From assembly GCA_024305405.1 (NCBI GenBank), contig JAKNDB010000068.1, positions 9,657,501 through 9,721,500 of the forward strand: a stretch of 64,000 nucleotides of DNA, written 5' to 3'. Shown here one piece after another: positions 39,112 to 51,410 of the stretch. Under the pieces are notes generated by a model. The model ran no database searches. It worked only from the letters and a program-made list of their open reading frames with translations, and was not told the origin of the DNA. The DNA is from Dirofilaria immitis (Eukaryota; Nematoda; Chromadorea; Rhabditida; Onchocercidae). The position numbers and the translations under genes are program-made. Each line of letters begins with the position of its first letter. The stretch's first letter is position 1.

Positions 39112-42100
39112 TCAGCTTTTTGACAAAAAATTTTGTCTAATTATTACATTTATTTCATCAGCTTCAATTCGTCGATTACATTCATTAAGTATAGCTGTGC
39201 GCAATTTAGTAATATGTCTTTTTGTCCCATTCACTTGCACTTTTGTGACAAGTTTGTTATTTTCACAGAAAACCTTCTTCACAGTACGCAAGATTTCATC
39301 TCTATCGTGTATTCGCCATAAATTCTCCTTATTTATAATCTAAAAATAATAATAGAGAACATCTTTAAATTTTATTCCACAAGAAACAATTTTTTTTTGG
39401 TTTCTTCGTAGAAAATGTAAAAAAACTTTTTAAAATATATTCCCGGCATATTCGCCATTTGACACAGAACTATGACAATTGCATAACCGAGCAACCAAAA
39501 CCTCAGTTGGCGACTTGTCTAATTCTGTTTCTATATATCTTCGTAACAGATCAAAAGTTGTTAGCCTGGTTAATCGTTTAGTGTGAAAAAGATGTATTAC
39601 TTCCAGGAAATGACTTATGAAGACCATTCTGAAAAAAGAAAAAAATTAGGTGATACTGCAAGCAAATTTTAAGAACTAATCCTAACAAACTTATGAATAA
39701 ATAGAGAGGATGAGCCACTTAAACAAACTTACCGCGATTCAGGGAATCTTTTGTTGCAATTTCGACAAATTTTTTGCAACAGATAAGTCCATTCAATTAA
39801 TACTGGAGCCATTGTAGCATCTTTACATATGTTCAAAACCACTTCAACAAATGCTGTGAGGGTTTTCCGATTCTGGAGAAAAAATTTATATATGAAATCG
39901 AAATCCAAACAAAATTTGTCTCTAATACTTCGGAAAAAAAAATTTTTGCTACGTTTTACTGTCGCAGTTTTTCCAGCGCGAAAATTTAAAATTTAATGCT
40001 GAACGATCTGCATATACGTATTATGGTAATTTTTATCAATTTTTCATATTCAAAAACATTTCGTTTCATATTTAAGCCTCAGTGGAAGTAGCCAAGAAAC
40101 AAAATTTCGCGTCATTTATGCTGATAAGTCTTGGCTAATTTCCCTTTGAAATTAGAAGTGATTTCTGGTTTTATTTCATGCGGAGCTGAATAATAACCCA
40201 CAGCAATTTTCAATGCAATTTTCGGCTCTATACCATATTCGTCAATGTTCTTTAGGTAGCGAGGTTTTAAAAGCATTGGACGACAATTTTCTATCCATTC
40301 TTGTTCAATGTGTACTGGAGGAAGATTCGGTTCCGGCATAAAACGGTAATCCGTTTCGATTTCTTTTTCTCTCATTGTTATTGTGTTACTGAAATGTATT
40401 TTCTATTTAGAATAACTAATTTTTAAGAGTTTACTTTTGAAATTCGATTTTACTGGAATTTTAAATACTAATAACAACAATTATTTTCAGTCAAGAGTTA
40501 TAATCAAAAATGCAAAGAACTAACCCATAGCGGTCAACGGTGCATGTTTCATTTAATATTGAGCCTCCGGTTCTCAGAATTTCATACTGTCGGGCTATTT
40601 CATTGTTGACAGCTGTACGTACCATGCGTAAGCTATTTAAATTTTTGATCTCAATTCGTATACCTTTATTGATATTATCTTCGCCAAGAGAAACGTTGAC
40701 ATCCACTCGAAACTGAGCCTCTTTAATAAATTTATTCTTCTAAACAGCTTTTCTTTATTATAAAAATTTTTACTTAACGAATAATAGAGATGAAGACAAG
40801 AAAAAATTTCTGATATGATGAAGAAATGTTAGCTTTGCATTTCTCCTTCGCATAAATCATTTTCCATAAGAATCAGACGTAGCTGCTCGATGAAGCAATA
40901 AGCTTCTAATGCGGAGTTCATGCTTGGCGAAGTTACTATTTCTAATAAACCAATTCCTGAAAAATGCTTTAGGAAAAACAACACTTCAATTAGCTCTGCA
41001 TTCTACAAAAAAAAGGACGAAAAAGATTCTAACCAGCTCGATTGAGATCGATCAATGAGCGATTATTGCTAAGATCGTGAATTGTGCGGCCGCTGTCATG
41101 TTCCAATTGAATTCTTAGAATATCTATGCGTTTTTTGTATGGGACAAACGACTATAATGAATATCATTTTTGTTGTATGGAAAGTAGGAAAATGTAAAAC
41201 GCACAAAAAAACACTTGCCTCATCATTACAATAGACGTAAAATTCAAAGAAACCAGAATGAGCAATAGGATGGTCCTGCTGAGTGATTTGGTATCCAGCC
41301 GGCATGTCTGCGTAGAAATAATGTTTACGTACAAACTGGCACCTTTCCGGTATCGTACAATTTAACAGCAGACCTGCTATTATACCTTTCTAAACGAGAC
41401 TCATATAAAATATAATTGCTTGTATTTCATTACTATGCAGTTTCATTACTAAATTGAGTTGATTTTCATTTATTTATATATTACTCATGAAGATCAAGAA
41501 TACAGTATTTATAGGTCTTGTCTCTTCCAAAAAAAAGCAAGTCATTTTATAATCAATGTAAGAAAAAAATATTACATCGCAAACATTTCTTATCAACATT
41601 ACTTATCCATTGAAAATTTTTACCTGCAGGTCTAAGCTCAATTTCATTTGAAGATAAAATATGGAAATATCCTATCTGCATTTCAATTTTTAAATGCATT
41701 ATTTGAATGATGTAATTGAATATATAATTCCTATAGTTCCATACAATTGGTCAAAATTCTTATAGCTCCATGCAGTTAGTCCTGCACTGGTCTTATGTAC
41801 TCTTTTAGTGGATTCTTAATATTTCTGTTCTCCAATAAATCCTTTACAAATCCTTCATTTAGTGCAGACAATAATCATCAGTGTGTTGCACTACATAAAA
41901 GCCATGAAAATAAGTCATAAACAAGAGATCACCGAGTAAAACACTAATTCATTGATATAAGATGCTAACCATTAATGCAATTTTATTCAAGACGGGAAGA
42001 GTACCAGGCATTGCCATATCGAACAGTGCAACAGATGAATTTGCATGAGCATCATCATCAAATACAGCCGCTGAGAATAATTTCGTTCTGAAGATTACAA

Positions 42101-42691
42101 CAACATGTGAAATACTATAACAATTTTTATAGTCAAAAAATCCAAGTACCAACTATTCCCTTATGTAAGATAAAACAACTGTCTTCTAATCAGTTTGGAA
42201 AACAACTATGTAAATCATAAATTATTTACAGCTGTCATCTGTCTTCCTACTTCTTATCAATTCTTTTTAGTCTTTGTTAATTAATTACATACTCCTATTT
42301 AAGCTCCCATCACATTAACCACTCGGTCTTTTAGATTTCATCTTTCTCGACATTTTACATCTAATCGAAAAATTGAAAAATTAAGTGCCTTGAATTTCAG
42401 AATGAAAAAGCTCAAATAAAAAACGTAGAAAGCCTTCATATTGTATGAGGTGATCTTGATCTTAAATAATGAATAATCATTATTTAATGCAGTTCTCGAA
42501 CCAATGAAATTTTTGAAGCACTCATGATTTAACGAAAGCAACAACTGCACGAAGCACCAGTATTTTTTCAAAACCAATATATCACTGGAAAACCTTGTCA
42601 TTATCTGGGCATGTATTTCTAAACCAATAAATGGTTGATATTTCACTGTGATTTCTCGAGGAGCGCGAAACAATTTATTCCATAATCTCAT
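39112..42691 (-). CDS. GATB: Glutamyl-tRNA(Gln) amidotransferase subunit B, mitochondrial
   Basis: Ten proposed exons: 42691-42594, 42087-41970, 41389-41215, 41123-41034, 40956-40834, 40720-40525, 40388-40202, 39872-39733, 39628-39466 and 39339-39112. Phases close without any added base, giving about 505 residues. GatB landmarks appear in order: [60 protein letters not shown] and [13 protein letters not shown] YqeY-like helical tail follows ([19 protein letters not shown]). The enzyme, with GatA and GatC, converts misacylated Glu-tRNA(Gln) to Gln-tRNA(Gln) in mitochondria; GatB binds the tRNA and forms the ammonia path. Where many homologs have EEDAGK this one reads LEHDSGR. The intron at 40833-40721 appears to start GC rather than GT. 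The neighbour 0.7 kb upstream is another tRNA-related gene. Confidence 0.93.
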
Positions 42692-43396
42692 TCCTATAAG
42701 ATTATTATGTTAAAACTCTATCAAAACAATGCATTCCAGGGATTCGTAGAATGCTTTCAATAATCAAATCTTTTTCTCATAATCTCAAAACTCCCTACAA
42801 ATTTAATCTACAATAGCCGAATATCTATCATCCTGTTACGTTGCTTGCTCATTCCTTGCGAAAAAAATTCAGTTTTTCTAAAAGGTAAAATTTCAGTTAA
42901 TTTTCAGAACGGCTGGATTCGCAACACCATAAAAATTGATGGTTACACAAAGCTTCAAGGAAATAATTTATTAAAATATAAACATCATGAAATTAAGCTG
43001 AAGTTTTCCATTCAATAAAAATAAGAATTTCCATTCAATAAAAATAAGAACGATAATCAAGAATGCTCACAGTTCTAACGCGAATATTTGAGAACTTCAA
43101 AAATTTTATGAGGTATGACGTTAAGTACGAAACAAGAGAAAATTAACCGGCTTTAAAAACTAAAGGATACTTTTCCTAAACTAGAAAATTCACTTAATGC
43201 ATACTAGAATCAGATGCATTGTAGAAAGTCTAATATTTCGGATGAACAAAAATTACCAGTTAAAAAAAAACTTTCTCATGAGAATGAGCTCATTTCGAGC
43301 AAATCAATACTGGAACTCCTTATTAAACAATCAGCCAGTATTAACCATTAAAAATAAAACATTCCGCAAACGCTTCTGCTAGCTCGTCATCGATTC
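42692..43396. other. Gap between FTSJ1 stop and GATB start
   Basis: About 700 bp between two same-strand genes. It is longer than a typical nematode operon spacer but short for this window. Apart from a 23-bp-period tandem repeat at 43006-43050, I see nothing in it. Confidence 0.5.
43006..43050. repeat. Two-copy tandem repeat, 23-bp period
   Basis: TTCCATTCAATAAAAATAAG plus AA occurs at 43006-43027 and again at 43029-43050. It lies between FTSJ1 and GATB. Each copy contains AATAAA on the + strand. Confidence 0.9.
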
Positions 43397-45661
43397 CTAA
43401 ATTTCCTGCAGAATCCGATTCTTTTTAATGTCCACTGCCTCTTGAATTGAGGCATCATATTTCAAGAACTGATCCACCATTTCAGGTCTAGCGAGTTTAC
43501 CAGATTTTTTCAGAGCACATGCTTTCTGAAATTGAAAAAAATAAAGCAAGATAATAAAGCAAGAATACATTAAGGAAGCCTTACTTTGTAGGCAGGTTCC
43601 GTAGGAGGCTGAACAGCTGGCCTATATTTGTATCTTTCTCGTTCTGCTTCACCCGGAAAACTCGGTAATTCTAGTCCGTATGTTCGATCTGAATCCCAAC
43701 CCGACAAGTCGCCACATGCAAGAAACGGCACTAGAAGACGATTGGATCCCAATAGACTGTTCACTTCCGCATCTAAAGTTATTATTTAAATTATAGGCTG
43801 TTTTAATAAGTAGAACAGAAAATAGAGACTTTAAGGGACATCAACAATTGAAAGTGGAAAAAAAAGTTTCGAAAATCTACACCTTCCACTTACCATAATC
43901 TGGACATAACATTGGATTTTTCATTGTTGGTATGTATCCTTTGGCAAGCTAAATCCTTTACACACAACAAATGCCTCTGAAATTAAAAACAAAATTTTCA
44001 TTTAAACTGTAATATGAAAATGTATTTTACACCTGCAATAAAAAAATGAGCTTAAGATTAATTTTTTCCTACCACAACTACTTTGTCGGCTACTGCGTGG
44101 CTTCGCACAATAAACCTCCTTGAAGAAAATTTTTAGTTGCGCATATAACAGTGTGATATCACGTGCACGAAATACCTAAACTTGAACTCTATAAATTTTT
44201 TAAATTTTATTAGATTTTAAGAAATATTGCAAGAAAACAACTGCACAAACCTTAGCCACAAATGTTCCTGTTTCTTTTAATACGAACGTTGCAATATTCA
44301 ATGCCTAAAATGATGGCTTCAAATTAATTTACTTTTTCCGGTTTAAAAGTTGATGAACTTATTGTTTCAGAAAAATCTTCAAAGGAGTTTTGAAAAATTA
44401 ATAATTATAGTAGTAATAATAATTCCAAAATTTACAAAATATTTCTTACTGCTAAAACAAGCTGACTTTGCATATATTCATCCAGTGCGTGCAACCCAGT
44501 TACTGAAATAATCAAAAACATAATGTAATAGAAAAGAATTAGTAAAATAATTTTAGATTTATAAGAAACCAAGTACTAAACGTTACCATCGGGTGCGCCG
44601 TCGCAAACAACCAAATCGGCTGTCAGTCCCTCGAAATAAGAGATAATTTTCTCGGCCGTTGAAACCTGAAGAGCTTAAAAACATTAATTTCAAACATGAC
44701 TTTTACGAAAAGAAGGAAACCAGAAGTTTAAGGAATCTATGCAGGAAAGAAAAGCAACCTCGGTTATATCTCCCTGCAGCTGAATCACACCAGGAAGTGG
44801 TGACATAGGTTGCAAATCGACAGCGACTATATGTATCTATAATTAAAAATACATAGAAAAGAAAGCAAACTTGATCAATAAATTAAAGTTTATATTTTCT
44901 AGATTTGATCTTTATTATTTAAAAAAGAAACATTTTTTTAACATTTTAAGACTCACGTCTTTCCGTTTTTCTTCATCTTGGGCAAAATATAATTTTTTTG
45001 ATAAAACCTGGCTCCAACTACCAGGAGCAGCACATAGATCAACAACTCGATGAACATCTAAAAAGCTTCCAGGAAAATAGTCATCTCTGCAAGACATTGG
45101 AAGAAATGTCAAATTTTTAAACAAATTTTAAACCTTTGAATTTATTAGGTACTCGGTTTACCTGAGATGTCATTTTTTCCTTCCAATGCCAAAATAAATA
45201 ATACACCTTAAATCTTACTGCTATCAGTTATGAACACAAACATTACCACTAGACTTCAAACTATTAAATTTAATTTGACATCTAATCTACTTCATATGCG
45301 ATCTCCTAATGCAATACAGAACCATTTTACCATACCTAGTTTAAAAAAATGTTGCAATACTCTGGCAATATGTGACCACTGTCAAATTTACCAATCATCT
45401 CTCCATATGCGATGAATGAATTTCAGGGCAACTTTGGCGTTATTAATGCACAGAAATCTAACCACATTATGAATATAAAATGTTACAATATTCTGATTGC
45501 CTATTTTATATTTGGATATTTTCATCAGTAAAATTTGCACCTTCAAATATATTAAATTCACCATCGATCTGCATTAACTTGAATGCACTGCGAGCTCGCC
45601 ATCCTTCTTCTTTCGCTAACCGATAATATATATCTCGCTTGTCTTTAGATGTTTTACCCAT
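43397..45661 (-). CDS. FTSJ1: tRNA 2'-O-methyltransferase FTSJ1/TRM7, one frameshift
   Basis: Ten proposed exons: 45661-45541, 45084-44957, 44836-44759, 44665-44587, 44502-44450, 44304-44251, 44175-44073, 43976-43894, 43772-43585 and 43525-43397. It would be about 338 residues (human FTSJ1 329). The SAM-binding motif is [13 protein letters not shown]. The Rossmann-fold methyltransferase K-D-K-E tetrad is present: K28 in [11 protein letters not shown] in VCDGAPDVTG, K in TFVAKVF and E in SSCEAFVVC. The C-terminal [14 protein letters not shown] and YKACALKK are typical of TRM7. The enzyme methylates ribose at anticodon-loop positions 32 and 34 of certain tRNAs, with partner proteins. Exon 8 (83 nt) lacks one base at the GG of 43938-43939 (+ strand CC): the expected LPKGYIPTM reads LPKDTYQQ then stop. 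The rest is intact, so this looks like a sequence error. Confidence 0.92.
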
Positions 45662-48600
45662 GCCTACAACAAATAGTAGAATTCCATAAATGCATTTTTT
45701 TCATGCATTTTTCTTTCACAATTTTTTCGCTGCATAATCTTCCACAAATAATTTAATTTGAAATTGAAATTTCAGAAGTCATGAAATAATACCGTTCCAT
45801 GAAACTTGCATATGAGAGAAACTCAAATACACACACAACTTCTGCATATGTCAAAGAGAAATTTGAAGCATGAATCAACTACATTTAAAACAATAAAGTA
45901 TATGCCATTGAAGAAAGACGATTTTAGTGAAACATATTTCGCAATTACCAGTAGAAATTTCATCCGAAAGATCTGACAAAATTATAATCAAACTATCCAG
46001 TCATCAGATGCCGAAAGGACGGTATAAGTAATCTACGCGAAATGCTACAGCAAGTCAACTCATCCAACAAATCACTTCACTCCTCTTCACCCAACTAAAG
46101 CAGGTGGCCGGACCGTTCATCCGGTATTTTCAGGATATGATGACAATAATATAGCGGATGCTCTCTGAAGATTTGTTGCGAAAGCTGTAAAAGGAAGACG
46201 AGGAGGGGTAAAGATTTTCTCGTAGCCACCTGCCTATACTATTTGTCTATGGACGAAGATCGAAAAGTATTGAAATTTAAATTAAATTTTAAATGTTTTT
46301 TCCTTCGACATATGATATCTATTTAAATGTGTTATATCACTTTCTGTTAATTCCCAAATACAACGAAAAAAATTCTTTCTATTTTAATTTTTTTCCACCT
46401 TTTTTGATCTTTTAGCTTGCGGTCTGTCTTATCAGTTCAAAGTTTAGTTCAGTATTGAATTCATCGATATGCCAATTTTGTCTACGAAAAGAATACATTT
46501 GAAGTACACATTATTCATTGTGTTTATGTCTCATTATTTAAGCGAACGAAACATTCTCACTGAAAGTTTAAAAGTAGATTGAAGTTATTTCATCTCACAA
46601 ATCTTTTAACCTTCCCTCTATCGAATGTTATTGCTTCATGATGTACTCACCTAGAAAAAAAAAAAAACTTCAGGCATAATCATTCTCACGCGTAATATTT
46701 TCTTGCGCTTCTAATGCAGTTGTAATATCTGCAACATTTCATCTTCCAATTTCGAAAAATAAATGAACTTTCTGAGCATCCTACACTTCTCTAGCAATCT
46801 TTGTAAATGCTACAAATTCTATCAAGATTTTTAAAACCTTCATTTTGAACAACTTTTAAAAATATATGAAGTGAAATTCAAGAAGTAAATTATGGATTTC
46901 AGTATCACTAAATACTTAATAGTAATCAATTTAGTAAATTAGGAAAATCCAATGATATAGTAGTGATTCTCCCGAGATTAGAAAGCGATGCTATATATGT
47001 ACATTGCAGCAGCGATTACTTTATATTCAATTCCATTAGTTAAAAATTGAAGGTGCACTATAAGAAGTAGTGAAATTATATTTTCATAGCAAGACATTAA
47101 TGAAATCATTTATGTATAAAATAGGAATTAATCAGTGGAATACATTTTCGAATCTGAATTTCCTATAATGAATTTAGGAAAAGAAGCAGCCATACTACTC
47201 AAATTTAATACTTTCTTCGTAATCTTGAATTTTGAAGAGTTAAAAACCATTGCTAAAATTCTCCTCCCTTGTTTTTAATGAATGCTTTAATTGAATGATT
47301 ATTAATTTGACAAATGTTGCATAAATCATAGCAAGGAACTTGCCAAATCATCTGTTAGTTGTTTTTCAGTAGCCTAAGTTTGTTTATTTGAGACAATATT
47401 AGGGAAGTACTCGATCGTAAATGATTCCCTAATTTAATGCTGTCCGCTTGTCCAACAAAAACTCTGACATGTGCATGGATTTTTGCTATATTTATTTAGC
47501 CTTCCATATTTCATTGCAATATCACATTTTTTTTGACTGTACATCAATCGCTTGAAAAAAATTAAACAAATAATTTCCTTGCGTAATTGACATTTTTGGA
47601 AATATTTTTTAATCAAAAATATGCACATATATATATGTTAGAAGATTAATCTTTCATTGCTAGATTATATATACGAAAACATATATTCTACATGTAATTA
47701 CGGTCTTCCAGAGAATTTCTTAATTCTCGTCAAACAATTGTTTAAGGAAATTTCATCCCGCATATTTATATGAAATTATACCTTCAGGAATCATTAAAAA
47801 TTTTATTGATGGAGAACTGAAAAAAATTGATTGTAATCAAGACAGCTCTCATCAATGGATATTTGTCATGCTAAAATTTTTAACATGTAGCTAAAGAATT
47901 AGCCGTATAGACTTCCACAATCAACAATATTGCAAATTGAACATTGATTACTACGATTGTTTGCTGGAAAATCTGATACCGTGTTACGCGGCTTTTTAAA
48001 AATTTTACTTATCAGTTGAACTTCTGCATTCAATGTACTTTGCTCATTTTGTTGTAAATCACGTGAATCACATCGGTGTATTAGTCCAATCTACATCAAA
48101 AATCTATCATTAAAATAAATCATGTTTTTTTATCAATTTATTCTCTTGGTTAATAAGCGTATTAGATTATTACTGATCTTTTCAATTGCATTTGTTGTCA
48201 GCCTTGAAAGTATCGGTATTTCCATCAGATAATTTATTGAATATTTTCTTGAAATTATTCGGTAATTTCTGTAAGCTATGAAATAAGAATTTTGAAAGAT
48301 TAAATATGACTGTAAACTGATGATTGTAAACAATAGCTTGAATCTTATCGTAAAAATTTTAGATTTCACAATGAAATTGACATACAAGCAAAGCGATGGA
48401 AACAATGCGCAACATTTATAAACTTAACAGCTCCTTCCTAAACAATCTCAATTTTAAGCATGATGCTTTTGTTACACATGAAATCATAAGTGATTGATCT
48501 TATAGATGATAAAGTTATTCGATATCAATGCCTCATCTATAAATCATGAAAATAGACAGTGTACATGTAATAATCATCAGCACCAAGTAAGCGGTTGTAT

Positions 48601-51410
48601 TTGTCAGTAAACTAACATAGAAATCCATTTAAAAGCGAAAAATATTTTCATTACCGTTCAACTCAAATCTTATTGTCAAATCAAGAAGAGAAAGGCACAA
48701 AATCAATAAAATATCTTTATCGAATAAAATTTAAATAAACGACTGTAGCAGACGACGAAAAAAGCAATAGTGTTGAGAGCACTAGAAAAATATTTAAAGA
48801 GTGTAACTATGTCGTTATTATGAATACATTAAATAGAAGAGAATCACGTCTCCATTTAAATATCGGGTAATTTTTAATTAAGATAATTTTTGCGCTTTAT
48901 TTTATGAACTAATTACACTCTTAGGAAATCAACTACAGAATAACGATTGATTCGCAAGAACAATAAGGCGCTTTTTAATCAAAACAGTAACAAAATAAAA
49001 AATGTGTTCATTCGTAAGCACATATAAAGCACAAATAATTTGATTTTAAAATGCTACATAAAAGAAAGTTGAAAGCACATAGTAAATTTGCGTAACATCA
49101 TTCAAGTATTCAGCAGCTTATTTCAAGCGGAAATTCTAATTCGATGCAGCAAGTCAATAAACTAACTAAAGAAGATATAGCATAATAGTGCCTCTTCACA
49201 AATGCCTTATTTAACTCATATTTAGTAAACTGTCTTCTCAGATTACTCTTCATAGAAACAACGGAAAAATTCTGCGTATGTTTTTGCAATTTTGATTAAA
49301 TTTCAAAACCTCACCCACAATAGATAAATATGTGAGCAATAGTTTCACGGTTATGCTCAAATTCAAAATCGAATCTGGACTGCTACTTATATGAATTAAG
49401 GGAATGAAAAATTTTCATTTAAGAGGCCAGTTTGACGAGTAATGTTAGCGAACTTATCAAAAATAGATTACTGGCGAGTAAAGAAATGATAGACACAAAA
49501 TTCAATCGCTATACCTGCGGATTTTTGTTTTAAAGAATTTCAAAAGAATCTGTGATGAAAAACCGAAGCTCTAAATACGCATAAAATCTAAAAATGAGCG
49601 ATAAAATTTGTAAGTGGATATCTCCGAAAATATAGTTGAATTCTACAATAAAAAAATAAAATATAAAAAACTAGAATGAAAAATAAAATATAAAAAAACC
49701 ATATATAACCATAACTTTGGAAGAGGAATAGCAAAATATTCCTTTTTTCAGATCAAGGATAGCAGAGTTTTGCAGAACAAGCAACTCAAAAAAATTAAAT
49801 GATGATGAGATACGATCTATTTCCACTACGTAAATCAAAAGCTTGCTGAATTTGGAAATCCATTCTGGTTTTCTAGATAACATTTCCATAACAAGAAATA
49901 GCAATATATTACATCATTCATTCTGATGAAACTGAAAAAATACGTTTCAATAACGTAGCATTTCAGATTCCCACTTAATGTATTGATCCTTTCTTAAAGT
50001 TCAAAGTAATTCATAATGTTTCAGGAACTCTCAACTTGTTAGAAATTACAAAAAGGAGTTAGTAAAAACCGTATTATTAATATTTTCAAGTATCACCGGA
50101 AAAGCCAGTTAATATACCCGTTTATATTCAATAACATGCAAAAACATTCTAATTATAAGATGAAGATTTTAAAAATCATATCGCCATATCATTTTGTCAT
50201 TTGTGCATAAGGCCTTTCAATGTTAATCCTTTTAAATTCACAAAACTTTCTCTGGCTTATATAAATAAAAAGTTTAGGAATCCCTAAAAATATTTTAAAG
50301 TCACCCAATTTTAAAATCCATTAAAAAAGCTTGCTGTAATGATATGAAAGAATTTGTGAATCATTTGTAACAGCTCAAACAAATGGTAAGAACTAGAAAT
50401 TAAAAAGAAAACTTGCAAATCATTTAAAGGCAAGAAGCAAAGAATGAACAAGATTATTTTTGAGATCAGAAAACAAGTCACATATATTTACTTGAGCTGC
50501 AAGCATGATCAAAATTCAATGAAGAGAAAATTTTTTATAGCAATTCCCGCACTTACTTTTTATGTAAGCAGAAATAGGCGATATTTTGATTCTCTTTCGG
50601 CCCTATGTGTCTCGTGTTTATATGTATTTTATAGTTTATACCCTAACTTTCAAAATGGAAGATCTTTTAAGCAATTTAAATAAATCATATCTACAATTCT
50701 CTAGATGAGGAACACTAACTTAGGTAAGCATTATGTGTACATGAAGCAATTTCTCTCATATTCTCTCTTTCACACTCCACAATTGTACTGTACATATAAC
50801 AATACAAATAATTGACACGTACATGACATACACCAATATTCACGAGATGTACGTATATACTTTGATTGAGGACTACAATCTTCCACAAATTCATACGATC
50901 ACATATGAATATATAAATAATAAGAACAAATGACTTCTAAGTGCAGTGATTTTATAAGCGATATATATATATATTGCAATTAATTATGCAATATCAATAA
51001 CAAAGAGCAGATGAACCCATCTACTCTTTTATGTAATAAGTATTTTAAAATTAATAAGCTTTCGTTCAACTTTGAATAAACCTTCAGGTTTGTATGCAAC
51101 CTTTGAAATTTCTCTATGCATTCACTTTTTGATTTCCATAATTCTATACAACTCTGTCAAAGTTTTGTTAAATTATTCAATTTTAATCCTAAGTAATTAT
51201 AAAATAATGCTCCTAATTGTCCGAAAGAAAAACATCAACAAAAAACTTACAATAACGGGGTAAACATGGAATTTTAGGTATTTCTATTTTGTTCACAGTT
51301 TTGTCTAAATGTTAAAAACACTGTTAACAATAACAAAAATAATTAATAACAGATGTAGTTTTGTACTCTCTTGCTCTATACTGTTAGCGAAATGACTGCC
51401 CATATCTTCT
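45662..51410. other. Intergenic, no gene found
   Basis: About 5.7 kb upstream of FTSJ1 and downstream of bre-3. Open frames at 47434-47628, 48133-48405, 49671-49904, 50444-50683 and 51072-51263 have no recognisable motif. A less AT-rich patch at about 46080-46240 contains 9-bp inverted repeats (GCAGGTGGC at 46100, GCCACCTGC at 46225). It may be promoter-related or a short RNA, but I cannot support either. Confidence 0.5.

Noticed and set aside
40112..40201. Extension of GATB exon 7 to a stop ([11 protein letters not shown]...)
   Set aside because: A GTGGGT donor at 40201 joins exon 7 in phase to exon 8 and restores the GatB C-terminal domain, so the extension is intronic.
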